Origin: Luteolibacter sp. Y139
GTDB taxonomy: Bacteria > Verrucomicrobiota > Verrucomicrobiia > Verrucomicrobiales > Akkermansiaceae
Reading direction: 5' to 3'
Length of the DNA stretch: 64,000 nt
Assembly: GCF_038066715.1 (NCBI RefSeq)
Contig: NZ_JBBUKT010000003.1
Location: 62,001-126,000 of the forward strand
Of this stretch, positions 6,991 through 16,977 are shown piece after piece; position 1 is the first letter of the stretch; every line of letters starts with the position of its first letter. The notes beneath the pieces were generated by a model. That model was not told the origin of the DNA and made no database searches. It worked only from the letters and a program-made list of their open reading frames with translations. The position numbers and the translations under genes are program-made.

Positions 6991-9393
6991 TCAATACTGG
7001 TAGTTCAGGTAGAAATTGAACTGGCCACCGTTGTCCGCCTTTTCATCCGGGCTGTTGAGCGGCAGCGCGTAGTCGAGCGCGATCGGCACCGGGCTGATCG
7101 GCAGCTTCAGGCGCACGCCGAAACCGAAGTCGGTATACAGGTCGCTCGGGCTCGGATCCCAGGCACCATCGTTGACGAAGCCCATGTCGTAGAAGACCGC
7201 GGCGCGGACGTTGTCAATGATCGGCACGGTGTATTCCGTCGACAGGAAGCCGAGCGACTTACCACCGAGCACGTCGCCAGTGACAATATCACGGGGACCC
7301 ACGTCGCGGAACTCGAAGCCGCGCAGCGTGCGGCCACCACCGAGGAACAAGCGGTCGAAGATCGGCACCTCGCCGCTCGTGGCATCCACGAAGGCAAGTT
7401 CACCGTTGAGCGAGAGGATCGAATCCCAGGCGAGGTTCCAGTATTTCTGGCCTTGGAGGGACAGCGAGTAGATGTCCACGTCGCCGCCAAGCGCGGTGCC
7501 AGCGATCTGCAGGCCGATGTCGAACTTCTCGCCGGAGCGGGTTTCGATCACCGCGTCGCGGCTGTCGTAGACGTAGTTCAAACCGAGCGCGCTGCGAATG
7601 TAGCTGCCGTCTTCGTCGAGCAGCGACGGACGCGGGTAAGGATTGGCCGCGCTGACCGGGAAGGTCGGGTTGTTGGTGAGCCAAGCATTCGTGAGCGTGC
7701 GCACCGAGCCTTCGACATCCACAGAGACGTTCTCAAGGCGGTATTCCAGCTTGAGCGAGGACTTCTCACCGAGCGGCTTGCGGACGAAGACGGAAGCACC
7801 GGCGTTGGTCTGGTTGTAGAAGTCGGAGTAGTACTGCGAGTCCTTGTAGAACAGTTCCGTGCCCAGCGAGAGCTGGCGGTCCATGAACCACGGCTCGACC
7901 AGCGAGACGCTGAAGTCGGTGCGCTCGGAACCGAGGCGCAGGTTCATGCCGAAGCGCTGGCCACCACCGGTGAAGGACCAGGGATTCTTGATGTCGAAGT
8001 TGGTCTGCTCCAGGTTGACGAAGCCGACGATGCTGTCGATCGAGCTGAAGCCGATACCCGCGCTGACCGAACCGGTGCGGCGCTCTTCCACCAGCACGTC
8101 GATGTCGCGGTAGCCGCCACGGCCGTCGTTGGAGTCCACGTCGACCTTGCTGAAATACTGCAGGTTCTCAAGGCGGGCCTTGGCGGTGTCGAGTTCCACC
8201 GAGTTGAACCAGTCGCCCGGCTTGAGCGGCATTTCACGGCGGATCACCTTGTCCTGGGTCTTGGTGTTGCCGCCGATGTTGATGCGGCCGACACGGTAGC
8301 GGGAACCTTCGGTGATGCGGTAGACGATGTTGACTTGATTCGGACCGGCATCGCGGATGTCCGGGACCACGGACGCGTCAGCGTAGCCACGGGAGCCGTA
8401 GTAGCTGCGGATCATCTTCATGTCGTCCCGCATCTTCTTCGAGGAGTAGCCGTCGCCGCCATTGAGCGAGAGCGCCGGGTAGAGTTCCTCGGGCTTGAAG
8501 ACCGTCATGTGGCCGAAGCCGACACCGGCCACGGTGTACTTGGCACCTTCATTGATCTGGATCACCAGGTCGACGCGGCCGTCACCCACCGAATCCCGGC
8601 GGACGGTTCCAGTCACGCGCAGGTAACCGCGGGTGCGATAGTAATCGAGCACCGACTCAAGGTCGCTATCCAGCTGGTCCACTTCGAAGCGGCCGGACTT
8701 GCTGATCCACGAGAACCAGCCCTTTTCCTTCACCTTCATCTGCTTGCGCAGGGTGCGGCTGTCGTAAACGGTGTTTCCTTCGAAGCGGATGTCGCGGACC
8801 TCGTTCTTGCCGCCCTCCTCGATGATGAAAATCAGGTCTTCACCGGTGCCGGACTCGCTCGGCTGGGTGCGGTGGGTGATATTGACGTCCGGGTAGCCGT
8901 AGCCGCGGTAGTAGGTTTCCAGGTTCCGACGTGCCGTCAGGATCGCATCGTCGCTGAGCGCCCCGCCCACCTTGAGCTTGGTCTCCTTGGCCAGCTTGGC
9001 GTCGGTGAACACGGTGTTGCCCGCGAAACCGACCGCCACGATCGTGCCACGGGTGGTCACTTCGAAAATCACCTTCACCGACTCGCCGGACGGCTCCGCC
9101 AGCACGCGCACGTCATTCACCAGGCCGGACTCGTAGAGCGACTTGATGTCCTTATCGATCTTCTCGCTGCGGTAGCCCTCGCCCGAATGGGTGGAGATGT
9201 GGCTGCGCAGGCGCGATTCATCGATGTTTGCCTGGCTGGCATAGTGAATCGCCACCTCCGAGACGTTCTTGCCTTCGATATCCTGCGCCTTCGCCGGAGT
9301 GGCGGCAAAGCCGAGGAAGAGAAGCGCCGCCACGAAAACCCGGCGGGCAAGCGAGGCGAGGCCCCGGTTAGTTAGGAGGGGTTGAATATCCAT
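6991..9393 (-). CDS. bamA: Outer membrane protein assembly factor BamA
   Basis: An 800-residue Omp85 protein with a signal peptide (hydrophobic core VFVAALLFLGFAATPAKA, mature start at QDIEG). About five POTRA domains (residues about 38-420) are seen as repeated beta-alpha-alpha-beta-beta units with G-(Y/F)-(P/A/L)-D/R motifs (YRGYGYPDVNI, YRTRGYLRV, YGSRGYADASV), followed by a 16-strand barrel. The barrel has the LFLGGGRTLRGFEFRDVG segment (the RGF motif of barrel lid loop L6) and ends in an aromatic residue (FYLNYQY), as expected of the C-terminal beta-signal. BamA folds and inserts beta-barrel proteins in the outer membrane, so the organism is Gram-negative. The gene stands alone, divergent from tig, with a strong terminator downstream. 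Confidence 0.96.
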   Translation of the reverse strand: MDIQPLLTNRGLASLARRVFVAALLFLGFAATPAKAQDIEGKNVSEVAIHYASQANIDESRLRSHISTHSGEGYRSEKIDKDIKSLYESGLVNDVRVLAEPSGESVKVIFEVTTRGTIVAVGFAGNTVFTDAKLAKETKLKVGGALSDDAILTARRNLETYYRGYGYPDVNITHRTQPSESGTGEDLIFIIEEGGKNEVRDIRFEGNTVYDSRTLRKQMKVKEKGWFSWISKSGRFEVDQLDSDLESVLDYYRTRGYLRVTGTVRRDSVGDGRVDLVIQINEGAKYTVAGVGFGHMTVFKPEELYPALSLNGGDGYSSKKMRDDMKMIRSYYGSRGYADASVVPDIRDAGPNQVNIVYRITEGSRYRVGRINIGGNTKTQDKVIRREMPLKPGDWFNSVELDTAKARLENLQYFSKVDVDSNDGRGGYRDIDVLVEERRTGSVSAGIGFSSIDSIVGFVNLEQTNFDIKNPWSFTGGGQRFGMNLRLGSERTDFSVSLVEPWFMDRQLSLGTELFYKDSQYYSDFYNQTNAGASVFVRKPLGEKSSLKLEYRLENVSVDVEGSVRTLTNAWLTNNPTFPVSAANPYPRPSLLDEDGSYIRSALGLNYVYDSRDAVIETRSGEKFDIGLQIAGTALGGDVDIYSLSLQGQKYWNLAWDSILSLNGELAFVDATSGEVPIFDRLFLGGGRTLRGFEFRDVGPRDIVTGDVLGGKSLGFLSTEYTVPIIDNVRAAVFYDMGFVNDGAWDPSPSDLYTDFGFGVRLKLPISPVPIALDYALPLNSPDEKADNGGQFNFYLNYQY

Positions 9394-9487
9394 GTGTGTC
9401 GGCTAACGGAATGCATGGAACCTTTTAAGGGCAGGGGGCGTCAAGGACCATGTCTCAAAGTGGCCCCCTAACGACCGCACCTTCGCT

Positions 9488-9516
9488 TTGACAAGGAACG
9501 GACGGCCCCCTTAGCT
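9488..9516 (+). promoter_or_regulatory. Candidate promoter of tig-clpP
   Basis: A consensus -35 box TTGACA (9488-9493) is followed after 17 bases by TTAGCT (9511-9516), a poor -10 box. A transcript from here would have a leader of about 32 bases before the tig ATG. The position is good, but the weak -10 box leaves doubt. Confidence 0.35.
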
Positions 9517-9554
9517 TCCCGCCCCCGGCGAGTCCGGACCCACCTTTTCCTGTC

Positions 9555-10886
9555 ATGAACATCACCGTTGAAAAGCAGCCGAACTGCCTCGCCACGCTGC
9601 GCGTCCAAGTCCCCTCGGAAACCGTGCAGTCCGAACGTGCCAAGATCGTCTCGGGCTACACCGCCCAGGCACGCATCCCCGGCTTCCGCCCCGGCAAGGC
9701 TCCGAAGAACGTCATCGAGAAGAAATTCTCCACCGCCATCGTCGAGGAGCTCGATGACCGCCTGGTCCGCCAAGCCTATGACGAAGCGCTCCGCAAGGAA
9801 GCCCTCAAGGTCCTGAACTTCGGCATCCCGCAGAACCTCTCCCACAACGAGGACGGCACCATCACTTTCAACGCCACCCTCACCCTCGCCCCGGAAGTCG
9901 CCCTGCCGAACTACAAGGGCATTCCGGTGAAAGCCCCGTCCACCGAAGTCACCGACGCGGAAATCGACGCCCAGCTCGATGGCCTCCGCGAGCGCTTCGC
10001 CGACTATTCGGACATCGAAGGCCGCGCCGCCGACAATGGCGACCTCGCCGTGATCGATTTCACCTCCACCCTCGAAGGCAAGCCCCTCGAGGAAGCGCTC
10101 GGCAAGTCCGCCGGCTACCTCGGCGGTCGCGAAGGCTTCTGGCTCAAGCTGGACGAAAACAGCTTCCTCCCCGGTTTCGCCGCCCAGGTCACCGGCCTCA
10201 GCGTTGGCGACACCAAGGACATCGCCCTCACCATCCCTGAGGATTTCCCGCTTTCCGACCTCCGCACCAAGGAAGTCGTCTTCCACGTCGCGCTGAAGGG
10301 CCTCAAGCAGGCCGTGCTCCCAGAGCTGGATGACGAGTTCGCCGCCAAGATCACCGGCGGTCGGAGCCTCGAGGAACTCCGCGGCCTCGCCAAGCAGCAG
10401 ATCGAAGTCGAGAAGCGCCGCCGCATCGACGACTACAAGGTCAACCAGATCGTCGAGCACTTCAATTCAATCGTCGATTTCGACCTTCCGAACGACCTGC
10501 TCCGCCACGAGACCCAAGGCCAGGCCGACGCCCTCGTCGAGCGCGGCATGAAGTCCGGCATGACCCAGGAAGAGATCGAGGCCCAGCAGGGCGAGATTAT
10601 CGCCACCGCCGGCGACCAGGCCCGCACGAATCTCAAGACCAACTTCATCCTGCAGGAAATCGCCCGCACCGAAGGAATCGCGGTCAGCGACCAGGAGCTG
10701 GTGAATCACCTCGCCATGATCGCCCAACAGCGGAAGGAGAACCCGAAGAAGTTCATCAAGGAACTGCAACGCGGCGGCCGCATCCCCGGCATCCGCAACT
10801 CGATGCTGGTGGGCAAGGCCATTGACTTCGTGCTGGAGCACGCCACCGTCGAGGAAGTTCAAGATGAACCAACTTCCAATGAGTGA
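9555..10886 (+). CDS. tig: Trigger factor (ribosome-associated chaperone, peptidyl-prolyl isomerase)
   Basis: A 443-residue protein with the three trigger-factor regions. The N-terminal ribosome-binding domain contains [16 protein letters not shown], matching the signature GFRxGKxP loop that docks on ribosomal protein L23. An FKBP-type isomerase domain lies near residues 155-245 ([17 protein letters not shown] onward). The rest is the helical substrate-cradling C-terminal domain. It assists folding of nascent chains. Length is near the E. coli protein (432). It opens the tig-clpP unit, followed by clpX, a common arrangement. Its 3' end overlaps the start of clpP by about 20 bases, suggesting translational coupling. 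Confidence 0.96.
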   Translation: MNITVEKQPNCLATLRVQVPSETVQSERAKIVSGYTAQARIPGFRPGKAPKNVIEKKFSTAIVEELDDRLVRQAYDEALRKEALKVLNFGIPQNLSHNEDGTITFNATLTLAPEVALPNYKGIPVKAPSTEVTDAEIDAQLDGLRERFADYSDIEGRAADNGDLAVIDFTSTLEGKPLEEALGKSAGYLGGREGFWLKLDENSFLPGFAAQVTGLSVGDTKDIALTIPEDFPLSDLRTKEVVFHVALKGLKQAVLPELDDEFAAKITGGRSLEELRGLAKQQIEVEKRRRIDDYKVNQIVEHFNSIVDFDLPNDLLRHETQGQADALVERGMKSGMTQEEIEAQQGEIIATAGDQARTNLKTNFILQEIARTEGIAVSDQELVNHLAMIAQQRKENPKKFIKELQRGGRIPGIRNSMLVGKAIDFVLEHATVEEVQDEPTSNE

Positions 10887-11571
10887 TTTCCCGAACGTGA
10901 TCCGCTCCGGCGGAGCACCGCAGAACAGTTACTACGTCCCCGTGGTCGTCGAACAGGACGGCCGCGGCGAACGCTCCTTCGACATCTACTCGCGGCTTCT
11001 CAAGGACCGCATCATTTTCATCGGCACCGCCATCGACGACTTCGTCGCGAACTCGGTGATCGCCCAGCTTCTCTTCCTGCAAATGCAGGATCCGAAGAAG
11101 GACATCCACATCTACATCAACAGCCCCGGCGGCTCCGTGACCGCCGGCCTCGCGATGTATGACACGATGCAGTTCATGACCTGCGACGTGAACACCTACT
11201 GCATCGGCATCGCTGCCTCGATGGGGTCGGTGCTTCTCACCGCGGGCACCAAGGGCAAGCGCTTCTGCCTGCCGAATTCCCACGTCATGATCCACCAGGT
11301 CTCCGGTGGCGCCCAGGGTACCGCCCTCGACGTCGAGCGGACCTTCGGCTTCATGATCAACTTGAACAACCGCCTGCACGGGATCCTCGCCAAGCATAGC
11401 GGCAAGACGCTCGAGCAGCTCAAGAAGGATTCCGAGCGGGACAACTACATGACCGGCGAAGAGGCCGTGGCCTACGGCCTGGTCGACAAGGTCCTGGAAA
11501 ACCGCAAGCAGCTTCCGGACGTCGTGGCGGCACTGGCTGACACGAATGACGGAAAAAAGGACGACGCCTGA
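10864..11571 (+). CDS. clpP: ATP-dependent Clp protease proteolytic subunit
   Basis: A 235-residue ClpP from the ATG at 10864 ([13 protein letters not shown]). A GAGGAAG ribosome-binding site lies 7 bases before it, inside the end of tig; a second ATG at 10879 would give a protein 5 residues shorter. The catalytic serine lies in [10 protein letters not shown], the histidine in [10 protein letters not shown], and the aspartate in the following helix region. ClpP forms a 14-mer chamber that degrades proteins unfolded by ClpX or ClpA/ClpC. The family is usually about 200 residues; the excess is split between an N-terminal extension and a Lys/Asp-rich tail. A strong terminator follows directly. 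Confidence 0.96.
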   Translation: MNQLPMSDFPNVIRSGGAPQNSYYVPVVVEQDGRGERSFDIYSRLLKDRIIFIGTAIDDFVANSVIAQLLFLQMQDPKKDIHIYINSPGGSVTAGLAMYDTMQFMTCDVNTYCIGIAASMGSVLLTAGTKGKRFCLPNSHVMIHQVSGGAQGTALDVERTFGFMINLNNRLHGILAKHSGKTLEQLKKDSERDNYMTGEEAVAYGLVDKVLENRKQLPDVVAALADTNDGKKDDA

Positions 11572-11589
11572 CGTCTTTTCAGCTAAGTT

Positions 11590-11629
11590 CAGGCGTCGGG
11601 CTTTTCGGCCCGGCGCCTGCTGCTTTTTT
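11590..11629 (+). terminator. Rho-independent terminator between clpP and clpX
   Basis: A 12-bp stem with one G-T pair (CAGGCGTCGGGC 11590-11601 with GCCCGGCGCCTG 11608-11619, 6-base loop) is followed by a run of six Ts (11624-11629). It lies 18 bases after clpP and 14 before clpX, so clpX transcripts must read through it or start between the genes. Confidence 0.85.
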
Positions 11630-11643
11630 AACCCGGCACCCCT

Positions 11644-12924
11644 ATGGCAAGAGCTTCCAATCTCACGATGTGTTCCTTCTGTGGCAAAAGCCACTCGGAG
11701 GTCAAAAAGCTGATCGCCGGCCCGGGCGTGTACATTTGCAACGAATGCGTCGAGGTCTGCTCGAACATCCTCGACAAGGAACTCGCCGAGGGTTCTGCCA
11801 AGTCCTCCAAGAACCGCCGCAACCAGCAGAACAACAAGCGTCTCCCCTCGCCCGCCGAGCTGCGTGCCCGCCTCGATGAGTTCGTCATCGGTCAGGAGCA
11901 CGCGAAGAAGGTGCTCTCCGTCGCGGTCTACAATCACTACCAGCGCCTGCGCCAGGACCAGCCGAACCTCGGCGAGGAATTCGCCGGCGTGGAAATCGAG
12001 AAGTCGAATGTCCTGCTGCTCGGCCCCACCGGCTCCGGCAAGACCCTGCTCGCCCGCACCCTCGCGCGCCTGCTGGATGTCCCTTTCTGCATCGTCGACG
12101 CCACCACCCTCACCGAAGCCGGCTACGTTGGCGAGGACGTGGAAAACATCATCCTGCGCCTGCTCCAGGCGTCCGACTTCGATGTCGAGCGCGCCGAGCG
12201 CGGCATCATCTACGTCGACGAAATCGACAAGATCGGCCGCAAGACCGAGAACGTTTCGATCACCCGCGACGTCTCCGGTGAAGGCGTCCAACAGGCTCTC
12301 CTCAAGATCCTCGAAGGCACGGTCTGCAACGTCCCGCCGCAAGGTGGCCGCAAGCACCCGCAGCAGGAGTACATCCAGGTCAATACCGAGAAGATCCTCT
12401 TCATCTGCGGCGGTGCCTTCGTCGGCTTGGAGGACATGATCCAGCGCCGCCTCGGCCGCAGCACCCTCGGCTTCCATGGCACCGTGCCAGACGTGAAGTC
12501 CTCCACCGGCAACGTGCTCGACCTGACCGAGCCGGAAGACCTCCTGCACTTCGGCCTCATCCCCGAATTCATCGGCCGCCTGCCCGTCATCTCCGCACTC
12601 CGCAAGCTCACCGAGGACGAGCTCATCTCCATCCTTACCGAGCCGAAGAACGCACTGGTGAAGCAGTACGGCAAGCAGCTCGCCCTCAACAGCGTGAAGC
12701 TCCGCGTCACCCGCGACGCCCTCCGCGCCCTCGCCGAGGAAGCCGTCCGCCGCGGCACCGGCGCCCGCGCCCTGCGCTCCATCTTCGAACGCCTCATGCT
12801 CGATGTGATGTACGAAGTCCCCTCCAAGGGCGACATCGAAGCCATCACCATCAACCGCCCCGTCGTCCTCGGCGAACGCCCCCCCCTCATGCGCCGCAAA
12901 CGCGCCGACAAGGACGCCGCCTGA
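11644..12924 (+). CDS. clpX: ATP-dependent Clp protease ATP-binding subunit ClpX
   Basis: A 426-residue AAA+ unfoldase. The N-terminal zinc-binding domain has four cysteines (CSFCGKS and CNECVEVC) that form a dimer and recognise substrates or adaptors. The AAA+ module has Walker [11 protein letters not shown], Walker [10 protein letters not shown], the pore-loop GYVGEDVE, and the sensor-2 region near [10 protein letters not shown]. ClpX unfolds tagged proteins and feeds them to ClpP. It keeps the IGF-type ClpP-docking loop position ([10 protein letters not shown]), here LGF. Length is equal to E. coli ClpX (424). It follows clpP, but an intrinsic terminator between the two suggests lower or separate expression. 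Confidence 0.96.
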   Translation: MARASNLTMCSFCGKSHSEVKKLIAGPGVYICNECVEVCSNILDKELAEGSAKSSKNRRNQQNNKRLPSPAELRARLDEFVIGQEHAKKVLSVAVYNHYQRLRQDQPNLGEEFAGVEIEKSNVLLLGPTGSGKTLLARTLARLLDVPFCIVDATTLTEAGYVGEDVENIILRLLQASDFDVERAERGIIYVDEIDKIGRKTENVSITRDVSGEGVQQALLKILEGTVCNVPPQGGRKHPQQEYIQVNTEKILFICGGAFVGLEDMIQRRLGRSTLGFHGTVPDVKSSTGNVLDLTEPEDLLHFGLIPEFIGRLPVISALRKLTEDELISILTEPKNALVKQYGKQLALNSVKLRVTRDALRALAEEAVRRGTGARALRSIFERLMLDVMYEVPSKGDIEAITINRPVVLGERPPLMRRKRADKDAA

Positions 12925-12937
12925 GCAACCAGCCCTC

Positions 12938-13033
12938 TTCAGCACCAAAGGTGCGGCAATGTGAAAGCCCGGGGTAAGCGCCAGCGCAGCCCCGGGTTTC
13001 TTGCATCACCTGAAGGCACCCTGAAAGGGGGTT
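12938..13033. repeat. Cluster of three short hairpins after clpX, possible dispersed repeat
   Basis: Three inverted repeats follow each other: GCACC-AAA-GGTGC (12942-12954), CCCGGGG/CCCCGGG (12968-12974 and 12990-12996, with an inner GCGC pair), and ACCC/GGGT around TGAAA (13018-13032). The middle hairpin, followed by TTTCTT, could end clpX transcription. The whole resembles intergenic palindromic elements remembered from planctomycete and verrucomicrobial genomes; that likeness is an inference. Confidence 0.5.
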
Positions 13034-13106
13034 ATGGAGCAGGAACGACACCGCGCTCTGCATCCCCTCAATCACGGCCCGGCCAAGAGCACTGGGAGCG
13101 CGGAAT

Positions 13107-15620
13107 TCATTCCGCTCGAATGGTCCCCTGAGCCGGCTTCACAACCTGCGCCGTCGCCGCCCCATTCCGCCCGATCAGCGGATCACTCATCCCCGGCTCT
13201 CCATTCTCAACCCGGCCTGCATAGCGCCGCGAGAAACCCTCCGCACCATTCGCGGTCACCACCAGATCATACCATCGGAAGCTACCCGCGAGATCGATCG
13301 ACAACATCTGCCGCTCTCCCGGAGCCAGTCGCCTCGTCACGGCTTTGACCCCATAGGCTTGGTCCGCGATGACTAGCTCCACCGCCTCCGAGCCCGTGTT
13401 AGCCAATTGGAAAACCAAGCTCCCACCTGAGTAGCGGCACGCCACCTCCACCGCAGGATCATCCACTCCACCGATATATTCCCGGTAAAAGCCATTCGGC
13501 CCATACGTCCGGAGATGGTAGCGCCCGCCCTCAAACGACGCGAGCGGCCACGAATAGGAGAGCCGCCCCTTGCTCACCACCGTGAACGACCAACGCCTCA
13601 CTTCTTCCAACGGCGCAGGCGCATCGGTGTAGCTCGCAGCATCGTCCACATAATAACCTCCCGGCGCATACACGTGATACGGAGCACCGGCATTCGCCGC
13701 TTCAAAGATGATATCGAAACGCGATGCCTCGCGATTCAACCGTCCCTCCGCATGCAATTCATATGGCAGCGCACATGACGGACGCATCCCCGGCTCCTGC
13801 CTCGGCAAGTGCGCATTCGAGAGCGGATTCGCAATCACATCCTGAATCTCCGCATCGCTCAGCTCCTTGAACCCGCTCGGCGACTCCATGAAGCGAGCCC
13901 GATGGATCTGCTCCACGAAGGGATCACGCTGCACCGGCATCGGATGAACATCAGGCTCACCATCATGCGGACGGAACGCGGACGTTAGATCACCACAGAC
14001 CACTCGCCGCCACGGCCCGATGTTCGTCTCACGCACCGCCTTCCCCGTCTTCTTCGCGAGAAAGACCTCCAGGAACTGCAGCACCGACGTGTGATCAAAC
14101 ACCTGCGAACACACCTGCCCGCCACGGCTCCACGGCGACGCGATCACCATCGGAACGCGATAGCCCAGGCCAAGCGGATTTCCCCGCCCATCGAACTCAA
14201 GCCGCGTATCCACCTCCGGCGATGCCGCCCCACTGCCCGGCAAATCCGGATGCGGCGCCACGAACGGAGGCACGTGGTCGAAGTAGCCGTCATTCTCGTC
14301 GTAGGTGAGAATGAAAATCGTCTTCTTCCACACCTCCGGATTCTTCGTGAGAATGTCCAAGACCTCCGAAACGTACCACGCCCCATACCACGGTGCGCTG
14401 GGGTGATCCGAGAAGTTCTCCGGAGCTACCAGCCATGACACCGCCGGCAGCTTGCCCGTGTTCACGTCCTGCCGGAACTGGAACAGCACATCGCCCTCCG
14501 GCACATGAATCTCGCGGTCCTCCTCTCCCTCGCGATAAGCAAGCGTCGCGAGGTTCCGGTAGCCGATGCTCCCCGTGTTCGTCGTGAAAGCCTTCCGGTG
14601 CAGGTTCTGCTCACGCTGCGGCAAGTTCGCGAAGTTCTCCGGTGAGCATCGCTCCAGCTCCGCTGCCAACGCATCGATCTTCCGCTGGATCCCCTCCCTT
14701 CGCGTCACGTCTTCTTCCGGCGCGATTCCCTCCGCCGGCGGCTGCTCAAGCTGAAGCTCCAGCGCCGCCAGCCTCTCCTTCAGAAACGCCAGCCGCGGCG
14801 AGGAAAACTCCACGTGATACTGCGTGAAGTATTCCATCGGGTTGTCTCCGTAGTTCGCCAGCCAAGCCGCAGCTTCCGGGGAAAGCCCGGACGCCTGATC
14901 CAGCTCGTTCTGATAGATCGCCCACGAGATCCCATGCTCCTCCAGCCGCTCCGGAAAGGTCGTCCAGTCGGCATACGAATCGTGATCGATCTCGCTGTTG
15001 TTCAGCCGCGCCCTCGATGACGAATCCCGCGGATCACGGCTGGTGCCGGTCCAGAGATAAAGGCGGTTGGGCGTCGTGCAGGTCTGCAACGCACAAAAGT
15101 GCTGGTCACAGATCGTGAATGCATCCGCAAACGCATGATAGAACGGGATGTCCCGCCGGTCATAGTAACCGAGCGTCAACGGCATCTCCCCGTATCCATG
15201 ACCGGACTGCTTCACCTTCAGCCAGTGGTCGTGCTTGCCCTTGTTGCCCGCTGCCACCTGCGATCCACGGTCGTGGGGAAGGTCGCTCATCCACGTCGCC
15301 TTCGTCTCGTGGATCTTCAGACCGAAGGGCACGTAAGTCCGCTCCTGATCGTCCGTCTGCAGCCACACCGGCTTGCCACCGGGAGTAGTGATCGCCCGCG
15401 GATCGTCGAAGCCCCGCACCCCCCGCAGGCTGCCGAAGGCATGGTCAAACGAACGGTTCTCCTGCATCAGGATCACCACATGCTCGGCATCGAAAAACGT
15501 GCTACCCGGCTCAGGCTCAATCCCCAGCGCCTTGGCGACGGAGGCTGGCAGGGCGGTCAGCGCCCCCAGGCCTCCCGAAAGGAGGCCCGCGCGCTTGAGA
15601 AACTCTCGTCGGGAATGCAT
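13107..15620 (-). CDS. Phosphocholine-specific phospholipase C / acid phosphatase family, Tat-exported
   Basis: An 837-residue protein from the ATG at 15620, where a twin-arginine signal (SRREFLKRAG, then a hydrophobic stretch) starts; the open frame runs further upstream without protein character. The catalytic domain begins with VVILMQENRSFDHAFGSLRGVRGF, the metal-binding Glu-Asn and active-site Ser/Thr segment of the bacterial PC-PLC/AcpA superfamily, and continues through FILTYDENDGYFDHVPPF and the VPMVIASPWSRGG segment. Two small beta domains at the C-terminus (about residues 640-830) match those of PlcH/PlcN-type enzymes. It probably cleaves phospholipids or other phosphodiesters outside the cytoplasm. 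It is transcribed alone and divergent from the S41 protease. Confidence 0.9.
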   Translation of the reverse strand: MHSRREFLKRAGLLSGGLGALTALPASVAKALGIEPEPGSTFFDAEHVVILMQENRSFDHAFGSLRGVRGFDDPRAITTPGGKPVWLQTDDQERTYVPFGLKIHETKATWMSDLPHDRGSQVAAGNKGKHDHWLKVKQSGHGYGEMPLTLGYYDRRDIPFYHAFADAFTICDQHFCALQTCTTPNRLYLWTGTSRDPRDSSSRARLNNSEIDHDSYADWTTFPERLEEHGISWAIYQNELDQASGLSPEAAAWLANYGDNPMEYFTQYHVEFSSPRLAFLKERLAALELQLEQPPAEGIAPEEDVTRREGIQRKIDALAAELERCSPENFANLPQREQNLHRKAFTTNTGSIGYRNLATLAYREGEEDREIHVPEGDVLFQFRQDVNTGKLPAVSWLVAPENFSDHPSAPWYGAWYVSEVLDILTKNPEVWKKTIFILTYDENDGYFDHVPPFVAPHPDLPGSGAASPEVDTRLEFDGRGNPLGLGYRVPMVIASPWSRGGQVCSQVFDHTSVLQFLEVFLAKKTGKAVRETNIGPWRRVVCGDLTSAFRPHDGEPDVHPMPVQRDPFVEQIHRARFMESPSGFKELSDAEIQDVIANPLSNAHLPRQEPGMRPSCALPYELHAEGRLNREASRFDIIFEAANAGAPYHVYAPGGYYVDDAASYTDAPAPLEEVRRWSFTVVSKGRLSYSWPLASFEGGRYHLRTYGPNGFYREYIGGVDDPAVEVACRYSGGSLVFQLANTGSEAVELVIADQAYGVKAVTRRLAPGERQMLSIDLAGSFRWYDLVVTANGAEGFSRRYAGRVENGEPGMSDPLIGRNGAATAQVVKPAQGTIRAE

Positions 15621-15762
15621 GGGTTCGGAAAAAAGCGGACAGCCAAATAGCGCAGCGCACCGGGGATGTTTTTCAAGAGCCAGCATTTCTTCGCAAATTG
15701 CCAGTCTGCCAACGCAAAGTTCCCGATTCCAAAACGCCAGCAGCCCTCCTAACGTCTCCCCT

Positions 15763-16971
15763 GTGCGCGCTCTCCTACTGGCCCTGCTGCCCGCTGTCGT
15801 TTTCGCGGATCCGGCGACTACCACCCCGCCCGACCCGGACGAGGCCGCCTACCCCGCCATCGAGCGCTTCGTGAAGGTGCTCGAGCAAGTCCGCCAGCGC
15901 CACCCCGACGCCGACAAGGTCGCTTACGACCGGCTCGTGAATCACGCGCTGGAAGGCATGCTCTCCAGCCTCGATCCCTTCTCCAGCTTCATTCATCCCG
16001 AGATGGCCCGGGCTCTCGAAGCCGACCCGAAACTCGATCCCTTCCTGCCATCGCTAGGCCTCACCCTCGGCGTGCGCGATGACGGCATCTTCGTCTCCAA
16101 CATCGCCCCCGCCACCCCCGCCTCGCGCGCGGGCCTCATACCCGGCTCCGCGATCCTTGAAGTCGATGGCAATCCCCCTCCTCCGATTGAAGTTCTGCTG
16201 CACTCGCTGCACAAGGCCCCCGGCGAAAAGACCAAGCTGAAGGTGAAATCCCTCACCTCGCCGAAACCCATCGAAGTCGAGCTCGTCCACATCGCCGTCG
16301 AGGACAAGACCGTGACCGATGCCCGCCTGCTCGACGAAGCCGGCACCGGCTACATCCGCCTCGCCTCCTTCATGGGAAGCTGCGCCCGCGAAATGGAAGC
16401 CGCCCTCGACGAACTCGAGGACAAGGGCATGAAGCGCCTCATCCTTGACCTGCGTGGCAATCCCGGCGGCGATCTCCAGCAGACCGTGCAGATCCTCGGC
16501 CTCTTCCTTCCACCGAATACCGCCGTCGTCACCACCCAAGGCCGCGGCGGCGTGGTCCAAGGCGAGCCGATGAAGACCCCCGAGCGCCAGCGCCGCAAAC
16601 GCGAGTATCCCATCAATGTCCTGATCGATCACATGTCGGCCTCCGCCTCCGAGCTGACCGCCGGTTGCCTCCAGGATCTCAAGCGCGCCGTCATCGTCGG
16701 CGAGCAAAGCTACGGCAAGGGTTCCGTTCAAAACATCATCCCGATGGGTGGCGGCACCGCGCTCCGCCTCACCATCGCGACCTATCACACACCCTCCGGC
16801 AGGACCCCGCACCGCGTCGGCATCACCCCGGATGTGAAGGTGAACTTCACCGACGCCGATCGCGAGAATCTGGCACTCTCCTTCCGCCGCGCCTCGCTGA
16901 CGGCCGACGAAGCGAAGAAGCTCGAAGGATGGACCGACCCCGGACTGAAGGCGGCGGGAGACGCGAAGTGA
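15763..16971 (+). CDS. S41 family C-terminal processing peptidase (CtpA-like)
   Basis: From GTG 15763 this is a 402-residue protein with a short signal peptide (MRALLLALLPAVVFA, mature from DP). The frame is open further upstream, but that lies over the divergent gene. The order is typical: N-terminal helical region, PDZ domain (about residues 95-180, LGLTLGVRDDGIFVSNIAPATPA), and the S41 protease domain with GNPGGDL, the catalytic serine in MSASASELTAG and the catalytic lysine in GEQSYGKGSVQ. These proteases trim periplasmic proteins, often those tied to the cell wall. Length fits the family (400-450). A PhoPQ-related gene converges 6 bases downstream. Confidence 0.92.
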   Translation: MRALLLALLPAVVFADPATTTPPDPDEAAYPAIERFVKVLEQVRQRHPDADKVAYDRLVNHALEGMLSSLDPFSSFIHPEMARALEADPKLDPFLPSLGLTLGVRDDGIFVSNIAPATPASRAGLIPGSAILEVDGNPPPPIEVLLHSLHKAPGEKTKLKVKSLTSPKPIEVELVHIAVEDKTVTDARLLDEAGTGYIRLASFMGSCAREMEAALDELEDKGMKRLILDLRGNPGGDLQQTVQILGLFLPPNTAVVTTQGRGGVVQGEPMKTPERQRRKREYPINVLIDHMSASASELTAGCLQDLKRAVIVGEQSYGKGSVQNIIPMGGGTALRLTIATYHTPSGRTPHRVGITPDVKVNFTDADRENLALSFRRASLTADEAKKLEGWTDPGLKAAGDAK

Positions 16972-16977
16972 TTTGAC

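Noticed and set aside
7453..9375. A 640-codon plus-strand frame opposite bamA
   Set aside because: Antisense shadow; bamA has POTRA and barrel motifs throughout.
10756..12948. A 730-codon minus-strand frame opposite clpP and clpX
   Set aside because: Antisense shadow of two conserved genes.
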